The position numbers and the translations under genes were made by a program. A stretch of DNA of 64,000 nt from an uncultured delta proteobacterium (lineage in GTDB: Bacteria > Myxococcota > Myxococcia > Myxococcales > 40CM-4-68-19): contig CAIWCD010000041.1 of NCBI GenBank assembly GCA_903911145.1, positions 1-64,000 of the forward strand. The letters are read 5' to 3'. The stretch's first letter is position 1; every line of letters starts with the position of its first letter. Positions 36,480 through 45,704 of this stretch are shown one piece after another. Under the pieces are notes generated by a model. The model was not told the DNA's origin and made no database searches. It saw only the letters and a list, made by a program, of their open reading frames with translations.

Positions 36480-37624
36480 GCGTTCACCGCCTCGCGCAGC
36501 GCGCGCGCAAACGAGACCCCGCGCGGTGGCCTCCCGCAGAGGATCCTCGTGCGATCGAGCCGCGTCAGGTTCAGCGCGTAGAAGCGCAGCACCGTCTCCT
36601 GCGGCAACTCGTGGAACCGTGCGAGCACGTCGCGACGATTCTGCGGAAGCGTGGCGCGGAAGAGCAGGCGGTTGAGCAGGACAGCGAAGCGGGCCTGCCT
36701 GTTGTGCTGCGCGACCAGCGCGCGAAAGGGTGCGCCGCGCGGCGCGGAGAGCGGCTGCGCGGCGATCTGCTCGGCAAGCCGCGCGGCCTGCGGCAGAGAA
36801 TATCCGGTGGTCGGATGGAAGAATCCTCCGCGATAGCCCGCGACCAATGGGCTCTGCGCGTGCTCCACTGGACGCCAGGTGAGCGGCAGCGGGAGGACTC
36901 CGCGCTCGGTGCGCACGATCGATGAGACGCGCAAACCCATGCTGGCTGCGGACGCGAGCGCGCGAGTCGCGAGCAGCTCCTCGTCGAGTTCCGGCCGATC
37001 GGAGAAGTAGGTTTCCTCGATCAACACGCGCGTCGGCGAGAACGGGAGTGCGTAGACGAAGCGAAAGCCGTCGTGCTGCTCCACGCAGGCGTCCATCACC
37101 ATCGGGTTGGTGAACGGCGCGGCCTCTTCGAGTTCCACTTCGAGCCCGACAAATTTCTGGTAGGCGCAGGGGCCGGCGAGCGGCTCGGGGCCGCGCGCAT
37201 CGATGACCAGCGCGGCCCGCAGCGTCTCGCCCGACGAGAGCCGGACCTGATCGCTCTCGATGGCGTCTGCTGTGACGCCGGTGAGAAGCGCGCTTCCGGA
37301 GCGCATCGCGAGTCTCCGTGTGACCACCTCGTGCAGCCGGTGGGCGCTGATGGCTGCATATTCGCTGTCGAAGGTGCGTCGAAGGTTGGGGAAGTGAACG
37401 CTCCACGCTGGCCAGCGCTGGATCACCAGCGACTCAATCCAGTCCCAGGCGCTGTCGGAGAGGTCGGTGCGATGGAAACACCAGGTGTGATTGCCTCCGA
37501 GCGTCTCTGTCTGTTCAATCACCGTGATGCGTGCGTGCGGTTGGTTGTGCGCCACTGCGAGCGCAATGAGGGCGCTCTGCAGTCCGCCGCCAACCAGCGC
37601 GATGTCGGTGTCTATGGAGGGCAT
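36476..37624 (-). CDS. crtY: Lycopene beta-cyclase, CrtY type
   Basis: 382 aa, FAD/NAD-dependent family. It has the dinucleotide-binding opening DIALVGGGLQSALIALAV, GGNHTWCFH, the family block YQKFVGLEVELEEAAPF, and ALPFSPTRVLIEETYFSD, then YRGGFFHPTTGYSLPQA, all typical of CrtY. It makes beta rings at the ends of lycopene. It is the first gene of the leftward operon, with a promoter and dyad in the 41 bases before its start. Confidence 0.92.
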   Translation of the reverse strand: MPSIDTDIALVGGGLQSALIALAVAHNQPHARITVIEQTETLGGNHTWCFHRTDLSDSAWDWIESLVIQRWPAWSVHFPNLRRTFDSEYAAISAHRLHEVVTRRLAMRSGSALLTGVTADAIESDQVRLSSGETLRAALVIDARGPEPLAGPCAYQKFVGLEVELEEAAPFTNPMVMDACVEQHDGFRFVYALPFSPTRVLIEETYFSDRPELDEELLATRALASAASMGLRVSSIVRTERGVLPLPLTWRPVEHAQSPLVAGYRGGFFHPTTGYSLPQAARLAEQIAAQPLSAPRGAPFRALVAQHNRQARFAVLLNRLLFRATLPQNRRDVLARFHELPQETVLRFYALNLTRLDRTRILCGRPPRGVSFARALREAVNA

Positions 37625-37628
37625 CGTT

Positions 37629-37653
37629 GACTAACCTTTGTCGAATGTTAGTC
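37629..37653. promoter_or_regulatory. Perfect dyad, candidate operator for the divergent crtY and glycosyltransferase genes
   Basis: GACTAAC (37629-37635) and GTTAGTC (37647-37653) are perfect inverted repeats separated by 11 bases. They occupy the middle of the 41-bp space between the divergent start codons. The right arm overlaps the -10 of the leftward promoter and the left arm lies past its likely start site, a classic repressor position. The binding protein is unknown; the site does not fit the 11-bp-phased TnnACA pattern I expect for CarH. Confidence 0.5.
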
Positions 37654-37672
37654 TGACGCTCGGACATGTCAA
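37645..37672 (-). promoter_or_regulatory. Candidate sigma-70 promoter of the crtY operon
   Basis: On the minus strand, TTGACA (37672-37667) is followed after 16 bases by TAACAT (37650-37645), a good -35 and a fair -10. Transcription would start near 37638, leaving a leader of about 14 bases before the crtY ATG at 37624. The -35 overlaps the start codon region of the divergent glycosyltransferase gene, so the two promoters probably interfere. Confidence 0.5.
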
Positions 37673-38874
37673 TCGATTCGGCCACGCCGCCTGCGCCCCG
37701 CAAGGTGCTCTTCCTCTCGGAGGCCGTCACCTGGTCTCAGGTGGTTCGTCTGGTGGTCCTCGCGCGCAGCCTGGACCCCGCCCGATTCGAGGTCTCCTTC
37801 GCCGCCTCGAAGTTCGACCCGCGCCTCTTTGGCGACGCTCCATTTGCGCGCCACACCGTGCGCTCGCTTGCGCAGAGCGAGGTCGACAAACGCATCGCTC
37901 GCGGCGGGCGCATCTACGATCGCAAGACGCTCTCCCTCTACGTCGAGGATGAGTGCCGCCTCTTTTCCGAAGTGCGCCCGGACCTCGTCGTCTCCGACCT
38001 GCGCTGGTCAACGGCCATCTCCGCGCCGCTCTGCAAGGTGCGCCTCGCGAGCTTGATCGACGCCTACTGGTTTCGCAGCGACCAGGAGTTCCCCATCCCC
38101 GATCACCCCGCCGTCAGCCTCTTTGGAGTGGCGCAGGTGCGGCGAGGGTTTGCGCTTGGATTGCCCTTCGTGATGCGCCACTTCGCAGCACCCGTGAATG
38201 CGCTGCGCCGCGCCCATGGCCTTCCCGCGCTCGGTGAGTTGCGCGATGTGCTCGGCTTTGGCGATCGTCTGCTCTTCCCCGACGAGCCCGGTCTCGTGCC
38301 ATCGAATCGAAGCGGGAGCTACCTTGGTCCCGTGCTCTGGGCCCCCGAACTCCCTCTCCCCGCGTGGTGGCCCGAGGTCGGCCAGGATCGGCCCCTTGTC
38401 TATGTGACGCTCGGCTCTTCCGGTGCGCTGCAGGTGGTGCCGAAAATCCTCGAGGCGCTCTCTCTGCTCGATGTCGATGTCGTGCTCTCGACCGCGGCCC
38501 GCGCGGTCGGGAGCGATCGTGCGTCGCGCGTGCGCGTGGTCGATGCGATCCGGGGCGACCTCGCGGCGCGGCGCGCGAGCCTCGTTATCTGCAGTGGCGG
38601 CGCGAGCACTGGTTGGCAGGCGCTCGCCGAGGGCACGCCGGTGATTGGCCTCCCCTCGAATCTCGATGCGTGTCTGGCGATGTCCTGCATCGAAGCGGCG
38701 GGCGCTGGAGTCGCGCTGCGCACCAACGCGAAGGTCGCCGAAATCCGCGCGGTGGTCGCTCGCTGTCTGATCGACGATTCGCTGAAGGCCGCAGCCAGAG
38801 CGGTCGCGCGCTCGTTCGCTGCGATGCGGGCACCGGAGAGGTTCCGGACTGTGGTCGATGAAATGCTCGCCTGA
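37666..38874 (+). CDS. GT1-family glycosyltransferase, probable carotenoid glycosyltransferase
   Basis: 402 aa. Two Rossmann-like halves: the N-terminal acceptor half (KVLFLSEAVTWSQVVRLVVLARSLDP, VSFAASKFDPRLF) and the C-terminal donor half with RPLVYVTLGSSGALQVVPKILEAL and LVICSGGASTGWQALAEGTPVIGLPSNLDACLAM, the UDP-glycosyltransferase-type donor-site signature. CrtX-like enzymes of this family add sugars to carotenoid hydroxyls. Divergent placement from crtY and pairing with a CrtI-like gene support that role, but macrolide- or sterol-type acceptors cannot be excluded. Confidence 0.8.
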   Translation: MSIDSATPPAPRKVLFLSEAVTWSQVVRLVVLARSLDPARFEVSFAASKFDPRLFGDAPFARHTVRSLAQSEVDKRIARGGRIYDRKTLSLYVEDECRLFSEVRPDLVVSDLRWSTAISAPLCKVRLASLIDAYWFRSDQEFPIPDHPAVSLFGVAQVRRGFALGLPFVMRHFAAPVNALRRAHGLPALGELRDVLGFGDRLLFPDEPGLVPSNRSGSYLGPVLWAPELPLPAWWPEVGQDRPLVYVTLGSSGALQVVPKILEALSLLDVDVVLSTAARAVGSDRASRVRVVDAIRGDLAARRASLVICSGGASTGWQALAEGTPVIGLPSNLDACLAMSCIEAAGAGVALRTNAKVAEIRAVVARCLIDDSLKAAARAVARSFAAMRAPERFRTVVDEMLA

Positions 38875-38936
38875 GTGCGCACCTTCCTGATGTTGCCGCG
38901 CGCCGGAATCAGCGCGCGTGCATCTGAGATTCGCGC

Positions 38937-40433
38937 ATGCAAGATGTTCTCATCATCGGTGCTGGCTTCGGGGGACTCGGCGCCGCCCTCACCCTCGCGG
39001 AGTCCGGCGCGAGAGTGACGCTCTGCGAAGCGCTCAACTATCCGGGCGGCTGTGCGAGCACGTTCACGCGCGGTGGTCACACGTTCGAATCGGGTGCGAC
39101 GCTCTTCTCTGGATTCTCGCCGCAGCAGCTCTTCGCGGATTGGATCGCGCGCCATCGCCTCGACGTCAAGACGGTCGCTCTCGACCCGATCGTGGAGCTG
39201 CGCGCGCCCCGGTTGCGCCTGCCGATCTCGTCTGATCGGGAGCGGCTGATCGATGAACTCTGCCGCCTCCCAGGTGCGCCCGCAGAGCGAATTCGGGGAT
39301 TCTTCGAGTTGCAGCGCCGCGTCTCTGCGACGCTCTGGCCGCTGCTCGACGAGCCCTCGCTGCTTCCTCCGTTCACGCTCTCGTCGCTGGCGCGCCACGC
39401 AAGCCGACTGCCTCGCTACGCGCCGCTGCTCACGCTGGCGGGACGGCCGCTGTTGTCGGTTCTTCGCGCCCACGGCGTTGCGCAGTTCGCTCCGCTGCGG
39501 CTCTTCATCGATGCCGTCTGCCAGATCACCGTGCAGGCCTCCGCAGAAGAAGCCGAGGCACCTCTCGCGCTCGCGGCGCTCGACTATTTCTTCCGCGGGA
39601 CACGCCACGTGCAGGGCGGGATCGGCGTGCTCGCGACCGCGCTCGCTGGCGCGGTCGAGGAGCTTGGCGGAGAAGTGCGCTTCGCCGATGCCGTCAAGTC
39701 GGTCGAGCCGCTTGGGACAACTCGACGCGCCGGCTTTCGCGTCGTCACGCGCACCGGCGCGATCGAGGCGCGCACCGTGGTCGCCAATCTGCTGCCGCAG
39801 GATCTCCGCGCGCTCGTGCGTGTCCCCATCGCATCTGCGCGGCTCGACCGCCTCACGCGCGGTCTCGAAGGCGGGTGGGGTGCGGTGATGCTCTTCCGCG
39901 CGCTTCTCGATGCGCAGGCCCTGCCGCGGACAGCGGCCCATCTCGAGCTGATCGCGGATCCGGACGCGCCGCTCATCGAGGGAAACCACCTCTTCTGCTC
40001 GCTCTCTGCTGCCGATGAAAAGGAAGGCCCGCAAGGCGCGCGCTCGCTCACGGTGTCGACGCATCTCGCGCTCCAGAAGCTGCGTGCGCAGGACGACGCT
40101 GGGCAAGCGGCTCTCGTCGCGCAGGTGCAGGCGCGAATGCGCGCTACGCTCTCGGCTCTCGCGCCGGAGTTCGCAGCGACTTCAATGGAGTTGACCGGCA
40201 GTCCGCGGACCTTCGCGCGGTTCACGCGTCGCAGCGGTGGTGCCGTCGGCGGCGTGCCGCGCATCGCCGGGCTTCATCACTATCGCGATCTTGCGCCGCT
40301 CGAGGCCCAGCCCGGTCTCTTCCTCGTCGGCGATTCGGTATTTCCTGGCCAGTCGATCCTCGCGGCCGCGACCGGAGGAGAGAGAGCCGCCGCGAAAATT
40401 CTCGCGCGACTCGCTCCTTCAACCTCAAACTAG
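38937..40433 (+). CDS. CrtI/CrtD/CrtISO-family FAD-dependent carotenoid oxidoreductase
   Basis: 498 aa. FAD-binding opening VLIIGAGFGGLGAALTLAESGARVTLCEALNYPGGCASTF and C-terminal block PGLFLVGDSVFPGQSILAAATGGERAA. The GGCASTF and GDSVFPGQ variants resemble CrtISO/CrtD-type or CruE-type enzymes more than phytoene desaturase, so a second desaturation, isomerisation or ring-desaturation step is more likely than phytoene desaturation. It follows the glycosyltransferase gene by 62 bases. Its TAG stop shares CTAG with the convergent HDOD gene stop. Confidence 0.75.
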   Translation: MQDVLIIGAGFGGLGAALTLAESGARVTLCEALNYPGGCASTFTRGGHTFESGATLFSGFSPQQLFADWIARHRLDVKTVALDPIVELRAPRLRLPISSDRERLIDELCRLPGAPAERIRGFFELQRRVSATLWPLLDEPSLLPPFTLSSLARHASRLPRYAPLLTLAGRPLLSVLRAHGVAQFAPLRLFIDAVCQITVQASAEEAEAPLALAALDYFFRGTRHVQGGIGVLATALAGAVEELGGEVRFADAVKSVEPLGTTRRAGFRVVTRTGAIEARTVVANLLPQDLRALVRVPIASARLDRLTRGLEGGWGAVMLFRALLDAQALPRTAAHLELIADPDAPLIEGNHLFCSLSAADEKEGPQGARSLTVSTHLALQKLRAQDDAGQAALVAQVQARMRATLSALAPEFAATSMELTGSPRTFARFTRRSGGAVGGVPRIAGLHHYRDLAPLEAQPGLFLVGDSVFPGQSILAAATGGERAAAKILARLAPSTSN

Positions 40434-41398
40434 GCCTTCGCCAGCCCTTGCGCGATCGCCTCGAACTTCGCTCGCTGCGCATCGATCGCGACCAGCGCTT
40501 GTGGCGAAATGGAGAGCGCAGTAGCGGCCGCGGCGACATCTTCGATGAGGCCAGGATGCAGAGCGGGCATGGTGCGCAGGATGTGCAGCGCAGAGATGAG
40601 TGCGATGACTTTCGTCTCCTGGTCCGTGCTCGCTTCGCTGAGGGCCGCACCGTGGTGCTTGTTCGCCATGTCGACGATGAAGGCCGGCAGCTGCCAGGCC
40701 TGCAGCACGTCGGAGCCGACCGAGACGTGGAGCGCCTCGAGGACGCGATAGGTCCGTGCCGTGCGCGGCCGCAGATCACCGTTGCCGCGCTGGTGCAGCG
40801 ACGCGATCGAGCGCAGCGCGATGGAGCGGCCGATGTCGTGCAGCAGTCCGCCGAGATAGCAGCGGTCCGCGGCGAGGCCAGGGCGCTGCGTCGCCATCCA
40901 CGAAGCGGTCATCGCGGTGGTCACCGAGTGCACGTAGAACAGCTCGAGGTCAGCGATGAACGGAACCATCGCGGTGCGGTTGCGCGCCTCGAAGAGCACC
41001 TTCGCGGCCGCAGCGCTGGCGACGCGGCCCGCTTCTCCAAGACCCATGCGCACGATCGCATCGCGCACGACGACCACGCGCTGCACGGTCCGGTAGAGAG
41101 CAGAATTGATCACGCGCAGGAGCAGCGCCGAAAGACCGGGGTCGCGCGAGACGAGCTCCGCGAGCTTCGGAATGTCTGCGTCGCGGCGGCCGAGCAGCGT
41201 GATGACCTGCATGGCCATCGAGGGGAACGATTCCGGGCCGGGCCGGACGGCGATGTAGTCCTTCAAGACGGCGCTTGCGAGCATCGCCTCCGCTGCGCTC
41301 TCCTCGACGGAAAGCGGAGGCGGCGCTGGCGGCAGCTCGAGCTTGAGCGCAGCGGCATAGGCCTGCGCATCCGGGACCGCCTGTTCCTCTTCTGCCAC
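40430..41398 (-). CDS. HDOD-domain signalling protein
   Basis: About 322 aa from a GTG at 41398, chosen because AAGGGAG lies 6-7 bases before it; the ATG at 41446 has no such site. The main domain (about residues 60-260) is HDOD: FPSMAMQVITLLGRRDADIPKLAELVSRDPGLSALLLRVINSALY, and LGGLLHDIGRSIALRSIA, which retains an HD pair. HDOD proteins act in c-di-GMP-linked signalling, stress and motility regulation, often without catalysis. It is not part of the carotenoid operon on strand grounds. Confidence 0.85.
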   Translation of the reverse strand: MAEEEQAVPDAQAYAAALKLELPPAPPPLSVEESAAEAMLASAVLKDYIAVRPGPESFPSMAMQVITLLGRRDADIPKLAELVSRDPGLSALLLRVINSALYRTVQRVVVVRDAIVRMGLGEAGRVASAAAAKVLFEARNRTAMVPFIADLELFYVHSVTTAMTASWMATQRPGLAADRCYLGGLLHDIGRSIALRSIASLHQRGNGDLRPRTARTYRVLEALHVSVGSDVLQAWQLPAFIVDMANKHHGAALSEASTDQETKVIALISALHILRTMPALHPGLIEDVAAAATALSISPQALVAIDAQRAKFEAIAQGLAKA

Positions 41399-41507
41399 GC
41401 CCAACTCCCTTCGTACCTCTCGATGCCCCACAGCTGTTTCGTGCATAGCACAGCGCAAGCGGCCTGTTGAATTTACGGCCGCGTGACGGCGCGGCACTGA
41501 TTCGTCA

Positions 41508-44500
41508 TCAGACCTCGAGGCGGTCGCCGGTTCGCGACGCCCAGCGGTAGAGCACGGGCAAGAGGAAGATGGAGAGTGCGATGCGGGAGAGCAGTCCGCC
41601 GACGACCACCAGCGCGAAGGGGCGTTGGCTGTCGCTGCCGATCGCGTGGGAGAAGGCCGCCGGCATCAAGCCGACGCAGGCGACCAGCGCCGTGATCAAG
41701 ATCGGCCGGATGCGCACCAGCGCTGCCTCGCGCGTCGCATGCTCGATGGTCGCGCCTGCGAGCCGCAGCTTGTTCGCGTGGCTGATGAAGATGACGCCGG
41801 TCTGCACCGAGACGCCGAAGAGCGCGATGAAACCGAGGCCCGAGCTGACGCTGAGATTGGTGCCGGTGAGCCAGAGTGCAATCAGTCCGCCCTCCACCTC
41901 TGTGAGCACGACGCTGATGGCGATCATCAACGGGTATTTCAAGTTCCCGTAGAGCCCGAAGATGATGAAGAAGATGAGCAGCAGCGTGAGCGGGACGATG
42001 AACGCCATCTGCCTGCGGGCGGCGAGGAAGTCGCGGTATTCGCCGCCCCATTGCAGCTCATATCCGGTCGGCGGGTGAATCGATTGTTCGACCGCCGCGC
42101 GGGCCTCGGTGACGGCCGAGCCGAGATCTCGGCCTGAGACCGAATATTGAACCCCGATATATCGCTCACCGCTCTCTCGATAGACGAACGATGGGCCTTG
42201 CCCGACCGTCAATGTCGCGAAGGTTGAGAGAGGCAGGCGCTGCCCGGCGGGCGTGGTAACGAGCAACCGGCCAATGGCTTCGGGGTTATCGCGATAACGC
42301 TCGTCCATCCGCACGACGAGATCGAATTGGCGCTCGCCTTGAATCACCTGCGTCGCGGCGGTTCCTCCCACCGCGGCCGAGATGATTCCATTGATGGTCG
42401 ATACATCGAGGCCGTATCGCGCGATGCGTTGGCGATCGAGCTTGACGTCGAGGCTGGGCTGGCCGAGTTCGCGGACGATCGTGATGTCGGTAATGCCCGG
42501 GACCTTGCTGATCGTTCCCTTAATCGACTCCGCGATCGATTCCAGTCGCTTCAGGTCTGGCCCGAAGACCTTGACCGCAAGCGAGCTCTTGAGACCCGTC
42601 GAGGCCTCGTCGACCGCGTCCTCTGCGGGCTGCGTGTAGTTGAAGATGACGCCTGGAAAGATCGAGAGCTTCTGCTGAATCGCCGAGATTAACTTATCCT
42701 TGGAGTCGATCGGCCCGGTCCACTCTTCGTAGGGTTTTAATCCGACGTAATATTCGCAGTTGAAGAATCCGGTTGAGTCGGTTCCGTCGTCGGGACGGCC
42801 GTGCTCGTTTGCGACGGTGGTGACTTGTGGAAAGCTGCGCAGGATCTTTCTGATCTCCGGACTGAGTTTGCGCGACTCATCGAAGCTGATGGTGTAGGGC
42901 ATCGTCGCTCGCACCCAGAGCGCGCCCTCGTCGAGCTTCGGCATGAACTCGGCGCCGATGCCAAAGAGCGTAAGGCAGGTGACCGCGAAGATGACGCAGC
43001 AACCGACGACAGTGGCTTTCGGATGATCCAGACAGAGGTCGAGGTTGCGCCCGTACCAGAGCTTGAAGCGGCGAAAGAGCGGTCCCTCTTCGTCCTTCAC
43101 GCCCTTGCGCATGAAGTAACTGGTTAATACCGGCAGCAGGGTTAATGAGAAGATCAGCGTGCCGAGCAAGGCATAGACGACCGTGTCGGCCATTGGCGAG
43201 AAGAGGCGCTGCGATGGGCCGGTCAATACATAGATGGGTAGATAAGCGGCGATGATGACCGCGGTCGAATAGAAGATGGGACGGCCGACGTCCTTCGCCG
43301 CAGAGAGGAGAATCTCGTCGAACGAACTCTCGCGCTCAGACTCTTTGCGCTCGCCGAGTTCGCGAAAGATGTTCTCGACCATGATGACGGCAGCGTCGAC
43401 GAGGATGCCGAAATCGACCGCGCCGAGCGAGAGCAGATTGACGGGAACGTGGCGCGCCTTGAGAAGAAGGAAGGCCGCGCACATTGCGAGCGGAATCGTC
43501 GCGGCGACGATGAGTCCCGCGCGCAGGCTGCGCAGGAAGAGCACCAGCACCAGCGTGACGAGGAGAATGCCGAGGACGAGGTTGTGCTCGACCGTGCGGA
43601 TGGTGAATTCGATTAAGTCTGTCCGGTCGTAATAGGGATTAATCTTCACGTCGCGCGGAAGGACGTGCTCGTTGAGGTAGTCCGTCATGGCGCGGACCTT
43701 GGTTAATACCGTCTGCGCTGCTTCTCCGGTGCGCAGGAAGAGCACCCCTTCGACGGCCTCATCCTGATCCATGAAACCGAACTGGCCCAGTCGGGGTGCG
43801 GCTCCCAGCGTTACCTTGCCGAGATTGCCCACCTTGACCGGGACGCCGCTATTGTTCGCGACGACGACGTTTCCGATATCCCCGAGATCGGTAATGCGGC
43901 CCAATCCGCGGACATAGAAGAACTGCCCTCCTTGTTGATAGAAGCCGCCGCCGGCATTGCCGTTGTTATTGCCGAGCGCGGCGACGACATCGGCAACGCC
44001 GAGGTGATAGGTATTGAGCAGATTCGGGTCGAGGATGACCTGGTATTGGCGAGTCTCTCCACCCAGCCCCGAGTCGTCGGCGATCCCCGGGATCGACTTA
44101 TAGCGGCGGAAGAGAGTCCAATCCTGGATGACCTTGAGCTCTTCCGGGGATCGGTCCGGACTCTCGACAACATATCGATAGATCAATCCCGACGGAGAGA
44201 AGAGCGGAGCCATTCTCGGCGAGACGCCGTCGGGCAGGGTGGCCTCGGCGAATCGCTGAAAGATCTGTTCGCGGTTGAAGTTCGGATCGGTGTCGAAGCC
44301 GAAGACGAGGGTGACGTCGGATAGGCCATAGAGCGAAATCGAGCGCTGGACGGTTAATCCCGGTGCACCATTAAATGCGGTCTCGAGCGGGATGCTGATG
44401 AGCCGCTCGATCTCCTCCGAGGCGTGGCCGGGCCATTGCGTAATCACCTCGACCTTCGGCGGCGACAGGTCGGGATATGCGTCGACCGGCAGGTCGCGAA

Positions 44501-44591
44501 ACGCGAGCGCGCCCGCGAGCAGCACCGCGAACGACGCGGCGATCACCACGAAGCGCTGTCGCAGCGCCATCTGGATGAGTTGGTGGATCAT
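41508..44591 (-). CDS. CzcA/CusA-type heavy-metal RND efflux pump
   Basis: 1027 aa, full RND length with twelve predicted membrane helices. The opening (QRFVVIAASFAVLLAGALAFRDLPVDAYPDLSPPKVEVITQWPG) is that of the heavy-metal efflux subfamily. In the fourth-helix region VNLLSLGAVDFGILVDAAVIMVENIFRE carries the DFG(I/x)xVD acidic residues used for proton transfer in CzcA/CusA. Which metal it exports cannot be told. It is the third gene of a C-B-A operon with 3 bases between it and the adaptor gene. Confidence 0.92.
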   Translation of the reverse strand: MIHQLIQMALRQRFVVIAASFAVLLAGALAFRDLPVDAYPDLSPPKVEVITQWPGHASEEIERLISIPLETAFNGAPGLTVQRSISLYGLSDVTLVFGFDTDPNFNREQIFQRFAEATLPDGVSPRMAPLFSPSGLIYRYVVESPDRSPEELKVIQDWTLFRRYKSIPGIADDSGLGGETRQYQVILDPNLLNTYHLGVADVVAALGNNNGNAGGGFYQQGGQFFYVRGLGRITDLGDIGNVVVANNSGVPVKVGNLGKVTLGAAPRLGQFGFMDQDEAVEGVLFLRTGEAAQTVLTKVRAMTDYLNEHVLPRDVKINPYYDRTDLIEFTIRTVEHNLVLGILLVTLVLVLFLRSLRAGLIVAATIPLAMCAAFLLLKARHVPVNLLSLGAVDFGILVDAAVIMVENIFRELGERKESERESSFDEILLSAAKDVGRPIFYSTAVIIAAYLPIYVLTGPSQRLFSPMADTVVYALLGTLIFSLTLLPVLTSYFMRKGVKDEEGPLFRRFKLWYGRNLDLCLDHPKATVVGCCVIFAVTCLTLFGIGAEFMPKLDEGALWVRATMPYTISFDESRKLSPEIRKILRSFPQVTTVANEHGRPDDGTDSTGFFNCEYYVGLKPYEEWTGPIDSKDKLISAIQQKLSIFPGVIFNYTQPAEDAVDEASTGLKSSLAVKVFGPDLKRLESIAESIKGTISKVPGITDITIVRELGQPSLDVKLDRQRIARYGLDVSTINGIISAAVGGTAATQVIQGERQFDLVVRMDERYRDNPEAIGRLLVTTPAGQRLPLSTFATLTVGQGPSFVYRESGERYIGVQYSVSGRDLGSAVTEARAAVEQSIHPPTGYELQWGGEYRDFLAARRQMAFIVPLTLLLIFFIIFGLYGNLKYPLMIAISVVLTEVEGGLIALWLTGTNLSVSSGLGFIALFGVSVQTGVIFISHANKLRLAGATIEHATREAALVRIRPILITALVACVGLMPAAFSHAIGSDSQRPFALVVVGGLLSRIALSIFLLPVLYRWASRTGDRLEV

Positions 44592-44594
44592 CGA

Positions 44595-45704
44595 TTAATG
44601 CTCGAGCCCATCGGCGAACTGCACGAAGAGCGCGCCGGACGCCAGCACGCGCTCGCCTGCTTTTAATCCATTGGTCACGATGAACGCGTCGCCGACCTGG
44701 TCGCCGATGCCGATATGCCGACGCGCATATTTGCCCGGCTCGACCTCGATATAGACGAACGGGATGTTATCGCTGTCCCGCAGCAGCGCCGCGATCGGGA
44801 GAAGTTGCACGTCGTCGCTGTGGGCTGGAGAAATCGCGGCATCGACATAGAGACCCGCCTTCAGCACGCCGCGTGCGTTGCTCACCGCGATGCGAATGGG
44901 GACGGTCAACGTGTCGGCATCGATTGCCGCGCCGATATACGTGACCTTTCCCGTGAAGGGCGCGTCGAACGTCGCCGAGTGAATCGCCGCGATATCTCCG
45001 ACCGTCACGTGACGCACATCCTCGGGATAGACGTGCGCGACGACCCAGACGAGCGAGGGATCGGTCACCGTAAACAGGGCATTGCCCCCCGCTTGCACCG
45101 CCTCGCCAACCGAGACATGCCGGGCCACCACCACGCCGCTGATCGGTGACCGCAGCGACGCGCTCCCTTTGCCTGTTCCGGCGATCTTGACGTGCGCCTC
45201 GTCGTCCTCCACCGAGGCCTGCGCCGAGGAGACTTCGAGTTGTGCCGACTGCAGTTCCTCGAGCGAAAGTGCCTTGTGCGCGTAGAGATCTTCGTCGCGC
45301 TTGAGCACCGATTCCTTATTCGCGAGCGTCGCCTTGTCCCGCTTCAGATTGGCCGCGTTGTCGGACGAATCGGGGCTGGCGATGGTGACCAGCGGCTGAT
45401 CCGCCTTGACGTGATCCCCCTCGTTGACGAGCACCTTCTCGATGCGGCCGCTCACGAGCGGAACCACGTCGGTGGTCTTGAGGTCATTGAACGCCACGAC
45501 CGCCGGAACGTGCAGCGGGCGCGAAATGGCGCGCGTCTCCACCTTCACCACCTCGAGGCGCGCGCGCTGCGCCTCGGGGATCTCGAAGAGCCGCGGCTCA
45601 CGCGACTCACGCGGCGCCTCGGCCGGCTTGCCTGCCTTCGAGCAGCCCGGCTGCGCGACGAGCAGTGCGAAACCCAGCGCCGGCAGCGCGACATAGCGAT
45701 TCAA
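44595..45704 (-). CDS. CzcB/CusB-type periplasmic adaptor
   Basis: 369 aa. A signal sequence ends in LVAQPGC, so it is probably a lipoprotein. The hydrolyase-type adaptor fold is visible: first lipoyl half VVPLVSGRIEKVLVNEGDHVKADQPLVTI, a helical hairpin (about 118-165), second half SPISGVVVARHVSVGEAVQAGGNALF, then barrel and membrane-proximal domains ending in GLKAGERVLASGALFVQFADGLEH. It links the RND pump to the outer-membrane factor. It overlaps the outer-membrane gene by 4 bases. Confidence 0.9.
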   Translation of the reverse strand: MNRYVALPALGFALLVAQPGCSKAGKPAEAPRESREPRLFEIPEAQRARLEVVKVETRAISRPLHVPAVVAFNDLKTTDVVPLVSGRIEKVLVNEGDHVKADQPLVTIASPDSSDNAANLKRDKATLANKESVLKRDEDLYAHKALSLEELQSAQLEVSSAQASVEDDEAHVKIAGTGKGSASLRSPISGVVVARHVSVGEAVQAGGNALFTVTDPSLVWVVAHVYPEDVRHVTVGDIAAIHSATFDAPFTGKVTYIGAAIDADTLTVPIRIAVSNARGVLKAGLYVDAAISPAHSDDVQLLPIAALLRDSDNIPFVYIEVEPGKYARRHIGIGDQVGDAFIVTNGLKAGERVLASGALFVQFADGLEH

